5,451 nt of DNA from Bacteroidales bacterium (GTDB taxonomy: Bacteria; Bacteroidota; Bacteroidia; Bacteroidales; ML635J-15): assembly GCA_017997855.1 (NCBI GenBank), contig JAGOEF010000133.1:1-5451 (forward strand). The letters are read 5' to 3'. Positions 1 through 5,451 of the stretch are shown here, piece after piece. Below the pieces are notes generated by a model, which worked only from the letters and a program-made list of their open reading frames with translations, had not been told where the DNA came from and ran no database searches. Both the position numbers and the translations under genes were made by a program. Within the stretch, counting starts at the first letter, position 1, and each line of letters opens with the position of its first letter.

Positions 1-2354
1 TTAACACATTGCAGGTTAATCGCAATTGGGGCATTGACGAAACTATTGCGGTTATCGGCTAATTCCTGCAAAATATGCTTGCCCGGCTCCTTGCCGGTGT
101 CGATCCAGACTGTGAGATAATAGTCAGTTTGTTTTGCCCCGGCAATTTTGCTGAAGTTGGTAATTTTACCAATCACCTTGTTTTTATTTGTTTCGTTACG
201 AACAATAATGTCCACACTCAGGGTTTTGCCGGCTTCCACACTGAAAAATTTACGCCATACCAGCACATCACCATTCGGCAAGCGTTTGCCCGACATAAGC
301 ATGTAGTAACCGGGGCGAAGCTGTAAAGGCATTGACAACTCTGACAATGGTGTGTCCCAACCATAGTCAAGCGTGGTAAACTTTCCGTTTTCGTATTGTG
401 CAATGGTGAAGTCTGCGTAATATTTCAATGCCTTATTTTCGGATTTCAAAACCAATGATGCTGATTTTTCGCCGCCGGTTTCACCGGGAGCATCAAAAAG
501 TACTTCTTTCCAACTGTTGCCAAAATAATATTCCGGAATATAGGTCACAGGATTTAACCGGGCTGCTATCCCAAAGCTACGGCATACGGCCACAAAATAG
601 ATGTTCCGGCTGCGCTTATCGGCAATTTTCATCGTGTGCACGCCCACGGGAGTTATTGCAACGCCATAGTAATTCCACTCATCGTCAATGGCAATCTGTT
701 TTTTTACCATGTCAGCCACCAGACCGGGATTGCTACGGCACGAATCGGCAAAGCCCCGACTAAACTGCGCCTGCAGATAGCTTCGGTAGGCTTTCATTTT
801 TTCGGTCGAAATGCGAGGATTTAGTACGTAGTTTAAATAAATGTCGTTGCTATACCCGTTGTTTGTTGAATGATTGAAATGGTCAAGCAATACATTGCTG
901 CGTGCATCGCGATGGTCTTTTTCGTTGAGAAGGTTCAACATGTCAAGACATTTATCTTTATCGCTGGCAGCCGCCTTATCGATAAAGTCCATGATTTCGG
1001 AGTAGTTGCCGCAGCTCATTTTAATGTGTTCCCCAATATCCATTGAATTCAGGTCGCGGGTTTCGGCAAAAACAAAAATCAGTTTGTCGTCGGGGAATGT
1101 TGCGGCATAAGCATTTCTCAGAGAATCTTCCTCCTTCACCCGGCATTGGTTGCGGGCGTCATCTTCGGTATTGTGCTTGGCTGTAGCCGACTCCACCGGA
1201 ACGATTATATCGATATTCTCCTCAAATGCAGCAGGAGTAAACGGGGCCAGAATCAACACTAAAGTATCCGCGCTTTTTCCTTCATTTACCCTGAAATCAT
1301 CATAGGCCATCCGGTTGTCTTTTGTTGCCGAAACCAGTAGTGTGCCGTGATTGGTGTTCAGGCTGCACAATCCCTTGGCATTGGTGTTCAGGCTGGCGAT
1401 AGGATAGAATTCGGCATAATTGTATAGCCCGAATCGGACTTCAGCATTTTCAACAACGGTCCCGGACGGTTCTTTTACCAAAACAACATATTGCACCGGT
1501 TTGATGTAGGTGTCAATCACATTGATAATGGAATATTTCTTTTTGGTTATCATCTGATTTTCCGTTTCGGTGTACTTGCCAAAAACACGGGTGTGTACCA
1601 GCATGGCGCGTGTCGCTGGTGCTTCGAACCAACCCCGGTTGAGGTCAGCCTCAGGCTCACATGCACCCATAAAATACCACTTACCATCGACCCAAACTTC
1701 AACCCAGGCATGGTTGTCGTCGCAGTGCGCCCAGCGTGGGGTGTAAACCTGCCGGGCAGGAATACCCACCGATCGGAGGGCGGTAACGGCAAAAGTAGAT
1801 TCTTCGCCACAGCGGCCGAATCCGGAGCGAACCGCATCGAGTGGACTGATGGTGCGCTCGTCGGTACCCCGGTAATTCACTTTTTCGTGACACCAGTGGT
1901 TCACTTCAAGAGCCGCATCGTGCATGCTTAAATTTTCAATACGAGGCTTCAATTCCTGGTAAAATACCTGACGGGCCGAATCGGGAAACTCATTATTCAC
2001 CCGGTAGGGTAGCACAAAATGGCGGAAAATATCATCGGGGATGGTTTTACCCCACGAAAACTGCCCGCGGGCTTCGAGTGCAGTCCGAACCTGGGCAAGA
2101 AAGAACGCTCCATCAAGGTCTGCAATGTCCGACAAGGGCATATAGGCATATAAAAACTTCAGGTAGCGGATTTCTTCGTCGTTCAGATTTTGTTCGAATA
2201 CCGTAAATAGCGCATCGTTACGGTGCACAGAAAGTTTTTTTACCTCTTCGAAATCGGTATCTGCCTGTTTGTAATACGCTGAATCGAAGGAATTCTTGTC
2301 GTTGTTGCAAGACGCGAATGCAATTACTGTGACTATAAAAAGTAATTTTTTCAT
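1..2354 (-). CDS. Transglutaminase-like superfamily lipoprotein, 3' end missing (784 codons visible)
   Basis: The frame is open from the ATG at 2354 to the left edge without a stop. Residues 1-16 (MKKLLFIVTVIAFASC) form a lipoprotein signal with Cys16 as the lipidation site. An alpha-helical region follows, then a transglutaminase core: GRCGEES with nucleophile Cys182, the conserved RSVGIPAR stretch, NHAWVEVW with His215, and GACEPE (Glu233) where many relatives have Asp. The family-typical LNRGWFEAPATRAML follows. Residues about 288-368 look like a beta-sandwich of the carboxypeptidase-regulatory type. Residues about 555-620 resemble a second transglutaminase fold (CRSFGIAARL, GNSWKEV) in which Lys580 and Asn613 replace Cys and His. 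From about 746 (WIDTGKEPGKHILQEL) a thioredoxin-like C-terminal domain may begin. The predicted place is envelope-anchored. The substrate is unknown; proteins with this fold can be peptidases, deamidases or cross-linkers. The family assignment is firm, the C-terminal domain tentative. Confidence 0.9.
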   Translation of the reverse strand, partial: MKKLLFIVTVIAFASCNNDKNSFDSAYYKQADTDFEEVKKLSVHRNDALFTVFEQNLNDEEIRYLKFLYAYMPLSDIADLDGAFFLAQVRTALEARGQFSWGKTIPDDIFRHFVLPYRVNNEFPDSARQVFYQELKPRIENLSMHDAALEVNHWCHEKVNYRGTDERTISPLDAVRSGFGRCGEESTFAVTALRSVGIPARQVYTPRWAHCDDNHAWVEVWVDGKWYFMGACEPEADLNRGWFEAPATRAMLVHTRVFGKYTETENQMITKKKYSIINVIDTYIKPVQYVVLVKEPSGTVVENAEVRFGLYNYAEFYPIASLNTNAKGLCSLNTNHGTLLVSATKDNRMAYDDFRVNEGKSADTLVLILAPFTPAAFEENIDIIVPVESATAKHNTEDDARNQCRVKEEDSLRNAYAATFPDDKLIFVFAETRDLNSMDIGEHIKMSCGNYSEIMDFIDKAAASDKDKCLDMLNLLNEKDHRDARSNVLLDHFNHSTNNGYSNDIYLNYVLNPRISTEKMKAYRSYLQAQFSRGFADSCRSNPGLVADMVKKQIAIDDEWNYYGVAITPVGVHTMKIADKRSRNIYFVAVCRSFGIAARLNPVTYIPEYYFGNSWKEVLFDAPGETGGEKSASLVLKSENKALKYYADFTIAQYENGKFTTLDYGWDTPLSELSMPLQLRPGYYMLMSGKRLPNGDVLVWRKFFSVEAGKTLSVDIIVRNETNKNKVIGKITNFSKIAGAKQTDYYLTVWIDTGKEPGKHILQELADNRNSFVNAPIAINLQCV
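1350..1395. repeat. Short in-frame direct repeat inside the transglutaminase gene
   Basis: The 16-bp sequence ATTGGTGTTCAGGCTG occurs at 1350-1365 and again, identical, at 1380-1395. The period is 30 bp, so the reading frame is kept and the protein contains SLNTN twice, at residues 321-325 and 331-335, in the beta-sandwich domain. It looks like a small tandem duplication that diverged in the bases between the copies, or a coincidence of beta-strand sequence. Confidence 0.6.
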
Positions 2355-2372
2355 TTTTCAATTGAATTTTGC

Positions 2373-2403
2373 CCTAAATAGTAAACTGAATTATTTACAC
2401 AAA
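2373..2403 (-). promoter_or_regulatory. Candidate Bacteroidota -33/-7 promoter of the transglutaminase gene
   Basis: Read on the minus strand, TTTG (2400-2403) is followed after exactly 19 bases by TATTTAGG (2373-2380), a partial match to the phylum's TAnnTTTG -7 element. Transcription would start near 2366-2370, leaving a leader of roughly 12-16 bases before the ATG at 2354. The region is A/T-rich, so chance matches are easy; the spacing is the main argument. Confidence 0.35.
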
Positions 2404-2444
2404 TCTAAAACTTTATACTGAGAGAAAAAAATACATTGAGTTGT

Positions 2445-2474
2445 CGATGCAGCAAGGATTGAATTACTGTATCG
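2445..2474 (-). terminator. Hairpin after the beta-barrel gene, possible weak terminator
   Basis: On the minus strand the arms CGATACAGTAA (2464-2474) and TTGCTGCATCG (2445-2455) form an 11-bp stem with one A-C mismatch and one T-G wobble, closing an 8-base loop. It starts 4 bases after the TAA of the upstream gene. A run of seven T (2425-2431) lies 13 bases beyond the stem, too far for a classical intrinsic terminator. It could instead be a transcript-stabilising or attenuating hairpin between the two genes. Confidence 0.3.
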
Positions 2475-2478
2475 CGTT

Positions 2479-3582
2479 TTATTTAATTGTCTCCCTCATC
2501 CCAAACTTATATGAAAATCCAATTAAAAAATTCGTTGAGGAGGTTTTAATAGGTGGATAATTGTCGTCCTCTATTATTTTATTAATCGTATAAATGCCCG
2601 TATTGTTCCTTATTTCAAAAGAAAGTAATATTTTTTCTCCAATTGGTACCGCAGTTCCCAGCCCTGTAGTAATACCAAAGTCCAAACGCTTATAATCTTC
2701 AGTTACATCAAAAGGAGAATGGTTGCCACTATTTGTTGTTACCTGAATATCAAAATCTAATTCAGCATTTAAAAGATATCCCCCAAAAGCACCAGCGGTT
2801 ATGAAGTACTTGACATTTTTACCAAGAGATGCTTTAATAAGAATGGGGAATGTTATATAATTAAAATTCGAGTGCTGTACTTGCTCTTGTGTATTTCCCA
2901 TTATATCAGTAAGTGTGCTACGAAATATTGCACCTTTCCTTTCCAAGGAAACATTTGTTCTGATTGAAATAATTTCAGGGAAATTATATTGGAATGAAAT
3001 ACCGCCCGAAAAACCCAAAGTCGGTTCAAAATCATAAATGTTTAAGCCCTTCAAATAAACTAAGCTTGGGCTTCCTTCAATTCCGATGTCAAATTTATTG
3101 GCATTGATATTACAAGGAATTGTAGCCGATTTATCTGAATTATCATTAGAAAAGTTGTCGGTTGATTCCATTACATCTTTTGTTCCATTGGAATATTTAA
3201 TCATAAAAACATCGTTTTTAAGAATTGAAATCGTTGGACCATTCAAATTGACACATTTTTTGTATTTAATTTCGTGAATTCCAATTTCTAAAACTTTTGC
3301 AGAAATTTCTTCACCATTTCTTAAAATTATCATGTCGCAGGAATCTTCATTCGTTCCAAATACTTTTGGTTTCATCTCATCAACAATAAAAGTATTTGTA
3401 TTCGATTGGTGAAGATTCATGTTATGCATTGATATGTCTCGGTTACCAATAGATGCCGTCAGGTTTTGTTCTGGTAAATTATGCGGAGAATTTTTCAAAT
3501 TCATGCATTTCCCCACCTTGCATGATGAAGCCAGTGCTACAGAAAAAATGATAATTAAAATAATGTGTAGTATTTTTTTCAT
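2479..3582 (-). CDS. Exported small outer-membrane beta-barrel protein, translationally coupled to cutC
   Basis: This 367-residue protein starts with a signal peptide (hydrophobic residues 4-18) ending in LASSC, so Cys21 may be a lipidation site; cleavage by signal peptidase I is the alternative. Residues 22-80 are a polar linker with CKVGKCM and MHNMNLH, unusually rich in Cys, Met and His. Residues about 83-137 (MIILRNGEEISAKVLEIG, then VFMIKYSNGTKDV) match a small beta domain often found in Bacteroidota envelope proteins. Residues about 163-360 show alternating amphipathic strands with Gly and aromatic residues, consistent with a PorT/OMP_b-brl-type barrel of roughly 8-10 strands, ending in FSYKF plus a seven-residue tail. 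The start is fixed by the ATGA overlap with cutC. The gene is strikingly AT-rich (two sampled 60-base lines have about 28-32% GC) against neighbours (two lines, 53-65%). Function unknown; I do not recognise a named gene. Confidence 0.8.
   Translation of the reverse strand: MKKILHIILIIIFSVALASSCKVGKCMNLKNSPHNLPEQNLTASIGNRDISMHNMNLHQSNTNTFIVDEMKPKVFGTNEDSCDMIILRNGEEISAKVLEIGIHEIKYKKCVNLNGPTISILKNDVFMIKYSNGTKDVMESTDNFSNDNSDKSATIPCNINANKFDIGIEGSPSLVYLKGLNIYDFEPTLGFSGGISFQYNFPEIISIRTNVSLERKGAIFRSTLTDIMGNTQEQVQHSNFNYITFPILIKASLGKNVKYFITAGAFGGYLLNAELDFDIQVTTNSGNHSPFDVTEDYKRLDFGITTGLGTAVPIGEKILLSFEIRNNTGIYTINKIIEDDNYPPIKTSSTNFLIGFSYKFGMRETIK
3579..3582 (-). promoter_or_regulatory. ATGA stop/start overlap coupling cutC to the beta-barrel gene
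   Basis: On the minus strand the cutC stop TGA (3579-3581) overlaps the ATG (3580-3582) of the barrel gene as ATGA. Such overlaps usually mean one mRNA and re-initiation by the terminating ribosome. No separate Shine-Dalgarno sequence precedes this ATG, which fits coupling and supports the chosen start. Confidence 0.75.
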
Positions 3583-4328
3583 GTGAACTGAAATTTATTT
3601 ATTTGTTCGAACAGTTGTTTTAGGATGGTTTCAGAAGTTTCGTAGTGCAGGTTTTCGTCTGTGTTGTTCTGGTTGAATTTTACGGAGCTTGCGATTGCAT
3701 TCATCGATTTGTACACAGGTGCCCGTGCCGAAAGGTGAATTTCTCTTGCCCCGGCCTGAAGGATGCAACCTACATTTTCGGGAGTCAGTCCACCCCCGGG
3801 CATGATGGTAATCTGGTTTGCAGCCTTTTCGATGAGCGAACGAATCAGCTCACTACCTGCTTTTACATTGGACGCCTGCCCCGAAGTCAGTATCCTGTCA
3901 GCCCCAAGCTCAATAATTGCTGATAGGGCCGACATTGGGTTGTTTGTGCGGTCGAATGCCCGGTGAAATGTAAAAGGGAATCCATGGCTGGACCGGATAA
4001 GTTGTTGCGTGGCTTTACTATTTACACTGCCTGTGGCATCGAGGACGCCCGAAACGATTCCCTTAGCGCCGGCTTCGATAGCCAGCTCAATATCGCGGTT
4101 CATCAGCGAAAGCTCCGAACTGTTATAGACAAAATCTCCCTGACGCGGACGTATCAGTACAAATACAGGAATTGACACTGTCTCACATACCGAACGAATC
4201 AGGCCCAGCGACGGGGTGATGCCCCCCAGATCCAGTGCGGAGCAAAGTTCAATACGCGATACCCCTGATTTTTCAGCAATTAATGCAGATTGAACCGACT
4301 CAAGACATACTTCGACAAGTACAGGCAT
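3579..4328 (-). CDS. cutC: CutC family TIM-barrel protein (copper homeostasis protein CutC)
   Basis: The 249 residues match the usual family length of about 250. Family motifs occur in order: EVCLES (Cys8), RIELCSAL (Cys29) with GGITPSLG, LIRPRQGDFVY (59-68), FTFHRAFD (119-126), RILTSG (145-150), IMPGGG (175-180) and REIHLSAR (195-202). Cys8 and Cys29 have the same 21-residue spacing as the two cysteines proposed to bind copper in human CUTC. The start MPVLVEVC agrees with the family N-terminus, and no signal peptide is present, so it is cytoplasmic. The biochemical role of CutC is unsettled: in E. coli the copper sensitivity of cutC mutants was traced to the small RNA MicL made from the 3' part of the gene. 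Here the gene is first of a coupled pair with the barrel gene and divergent from the amidase gene. I saw no convincing promoter for it. Confidence 0.95.
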   Translation of the reverse strand: MPVLVEVCLESVQSALIAEKSGVSRIELCSALDLGGITPSLGLIRSVCETVSIPVFVLIRPRQGDFVYNSSELSLMNRDIELAIEAGAKGIVSGVLDATGSVNSKATQQLIRSSHGFPFTFHRAFDRTNNPMSALSAIIELGADRILTSGQASNVKAGSELIRSLIEKAANQITIMPGGGLTPENVGCILQAGAREIHLSARAPVYKSMNAIASSVKFNQNNTDENLHYETSETILKQLFEQINKFQFT

Positions 4329-4372
4329 GATGATAAAATTTTGTCTAAGATAGAAAGAAATGTGATTATATA

Positions 4373-4409
4373 ATTTTCACCAGCACCTCAAAATTTTTCA
4401 CAACATCCT
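4373..4409. repeat. Imperfect direct repeat in the divergent intergenic region, possible operator
   Basis: ATTTTCACCAGCACCT (4373-4388) and TTTTTCACAACATCCT (4394-4409) agree at 11 of 16 positions and are offset by 21 bp, two turns of the DNA helix. They lie just upstream of the candidate amidase promoter and within the cutC upstream region. A protein bound to one face of the DNA could use such a pair, but an A/T-rich region yields repeats of this quality by chance. Confidence 0.2.
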
Positions 4410-4416
4410 TTATTCC

Positions 4417-4447
4417 TTTGAATTTCGATTCAATATTCGTAAATTGC
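4417..4447 (+). promoter_or_regulatory. Candidate Bacteroidota -33/-7 promoter of the amidase gene
   Basis: TTTG (4417-4420), a 19-base spacer, then TAAATTGC (4440-4447), which matches TAnnTT of the TAnnTTTG -7 element. Transcription would start around 4450-4454, about 15 bases before the ATG at 4467. The same TTTG-N19-TA arrangement and leader length are seen in front of the transglutaminase gene. Confidence 0.4.
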
Positions 4448-4466
4448 AAGGCAAAATACAAGCATC

Positions 4467-5451
4467 ATGAAAAAGCTTACCGCACTACTGTGCTTTGTTT
4501 CGGTGTTGGGTTTAGCGTACAGCCAAACTATGTACACCCGGCTCAGCGAGCATTTCGAAGATGAGACATCATTAATACGGATTCGGATTGACGAACCGCT
4601 CCAGCAAAATTCCGAAGGTGGTTACGGTTATAAACTAAAGACGGCCATCCCTTTTACCTCTTTTTCGATAGGCTGGCAGGCAGCTTCCAATAATTATCCG
4701 GCAAACATATATACTGTAGTGTACAAGGTTCACAAACCCGGTTTGGGCTGGTCGCAATGGAAAACCGATGATGGATACACGCGGCCGGGAGAAACTGCCA
4801 CCGGAGCGTATTTCACCGATTTGCTATTTGGTATCGACGAATGGCTTCACGACTCGGTTGAGTTTTATGTTCATCCGCCCGAAGGCGAAACCATAGCCGA
4901 AATTCAAATGGTGTTAATGGATATCAGCCATGATATCAGAGTGGATGCGGATAATCATGCGGTGGCATCTGGGGCGAAATCCTGCCCCGAATTCCCCGAA
5001 ATAATTCCCCGTTCCGAATGGTGTGGGTCATACGATGCATGTCATAATCCAACTTACACTGTAACCTACCGTACACCCACACATACGGTGGTTCACCACG
5101 GGGCCAGCCCTGATTCTTATACTGATGGATATGCCATCGTAAGGAGTTACTGGAATTATCACGTGAACACCAATGGATGGTCAGATATCGGTTACAATTA
5201 TTTGTTCGACAAATACGGGAATTTTTTTCAGGGCAGGCATAATCCAAACCTGCCGAATCAGGATGTTCATGCTGCCCATGCCGGATATGCCAATACCTAT
5301 TCCATCGGGTTGAACTTTTTGGGTAATTCCGATGCGGTAAACACTGCCCCGACTGAGCCGCAGATTCAGAAGTGCTGTGAATTTCTGGCCTGGTGGTACG
5401 ATTACAAAGGCTTTGATCCGCTGAGTTCAGCAAGTATTCTCAATCAGGCCG
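4467..5451 (+). CDS. Secreted N-acetylmuramoyl-L-alanine amidase (Amidase_2/PGRP fold), 3' end missing
   Basis: The frame is open from ATG 4467 to the right edge (328 codons). Residues 1-19 are a signal peptide, probably cut after AYS. Residues about 20-170 form a beta-rich accessory domain I cannot name. The amidase domain starts at IIPRSEW (179-185) and shows HTVVHHGAS with zinc ligand His210, SDIGYNYLFDKYGNFFQGR with catalytic-type Tyr243, and DVHAAHAGYANTYSIGLNFLGN. The family's remaining His and Cys zinc ligands (GHRD...CPG region) should lie just past the window, so catalytic completeness is unproven. The enzyme class cleaves the bond between N-acetylmuramic acid and L-alanine in peptidoglycan. 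Cys186 and Cys192 may form a disulfide. A type IX secretion C-terminal sorting domain is possible in this phylum but not visible. It diverges from cutC. The start is supported by the signal peptide and a promoter 20-50 bp upstream. Confidence 0.88.
   Translation, partial: MKKLTALLCFVSVLGLAYSQTMYTRLSEHFEDETSLIRIRIDEPLQQNSEGGYGYKLKTAIPFTSFSIGWQAASNNYPANIYTVVYKVHKPGLGWSQWKTDDGYTRPGETATGAYFTDLLFGIDEWLHDSVEFYVHPPEGETIAEIQMVLMDISHDIRVDADNHAVASGAKSCPEFPEIIPRSEWCGSYDACHNPTYTVTYRTPTHTVVHHGASPDSYTDGYAIVRSYWNYHVNTNGWSDIGYNYLFDKYGNFFQGRHNPNLPNQDVHAAHAGYANTYSIGLNFLGNSDAVNTAPTEPQIQKCCEFLAWWYDYKGFDPLSSASILNQA

Noticed and set aside
1550..1837. Minus-strand open frame overlapping the transglutaminase core in another frame
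   Set aside because: It is out of frame with the continuous 784-codon reading, which needs no frameshift; this frame is a shadow.
1491..1931. Open frame on the plus strand opposite the transglutaminase gene (146 codons)
   Set aside because: It overlaps the catalytic core coding sequence in antisense; the minus-strand reading has unmistakable family motifs and this one has none.
2425..2431. A7/T7 run as the tail of a strong intrinsic terminator
   Set aside because: The run is 13 bases from the nearest stem and the stem has a mismatch and a wobble, so only a weak hairpin call was kept.
4345..4352. TATCTTAG on the minus strand as a -7 element for cutC, and TATAAT further upstream
   Set aside because: No TTTG lies at the expected 19-21 base distance from TATCTTAG, and TTGAGG/TATAAT has only a 15-base spacer and is not the Bacteroidota consensus.
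4936..5433. Long open frame on the minus strand opposite the amidase gene (165 codons)
   Set aside because: It lies wholly antisense to a well-supported amidase domain, has no recognisable domain or signal peptide, and its composition is what reverse-strand reading of a coding region gives.
1..5451. A defence, mobile-element or CRISPR system
   Set aside because: No integrase, transposase, nuclease, toxin-antitoxin pair, spaced repeat array or terminal inverted repeats could be found on either strand.

Overview
The window reads as chromosomal DNA of a Bacteroidota (Bacteroidetes) bacterium, possibly in or near Bacteroidales/Marinilabiliales; the order-level guess is weak. The signs are three MKK-type signal peptides, start codons preceded by A/T-rich DNA without Shine-Dalgarno sequences, candidate -33/-7 promoters of the TTTG-N19-TAnnTT type, a small Bacteroidota-style outer-membrane beta-barrel protein, and a large transglutaminase-like lipoprotein typical of the phylum. 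No rRNA, tRNA, CRISPR array or insertion sequence is visible.

Layout. Bases 1-2354 (minus strand) hold the first 784 codons of a transglutaminase-like lipoprotein whose 3' end lies beyond the left edge. A 124-bp gap (2355-2478) follows, with a hairpin just after the neighbouring stop codon and a candidate promoter for the transglutaminase gene. Next, also on the minus strand, are a beta-barrel protein gene (2479-3582) and cutC (3579-4328). These two share a 4-bp ATGA stop/start overlap, so cutC is upstream and the barrel gene is probably translationally coupled to it. A 138-bp divergent intergenic region (4329-4466) separates cutC from a plus-strand gene (4467 to beyond 5451) for a secreted N-acetylmuramoyl-L-alanine amidase, cut by the right edge before its last zinc-ligand motif.

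How the genes may work together. Three of the four products carry export signals and should act in the periplasm, outer membrane or outside the cell; CutC is cytoplasmic. The firmest functional unit is the cutC/barrel pair. The barrel gene is clearly more AT-rich than its neighbours, and its N-terminal linker is rich in Cys, Met and His. This suggests, but does not show, a metal-related envelope role alongside CutC. The transglutaminase-like protein has one domain with an intact Cys/His core and a second copy of the fold that has lost these residues, so it probably pairs a catalytic with a non-catalytic module. Nothing here forms a clearly new defence or mobile system; the cutC-coupled barrel protein is the most interesting item.
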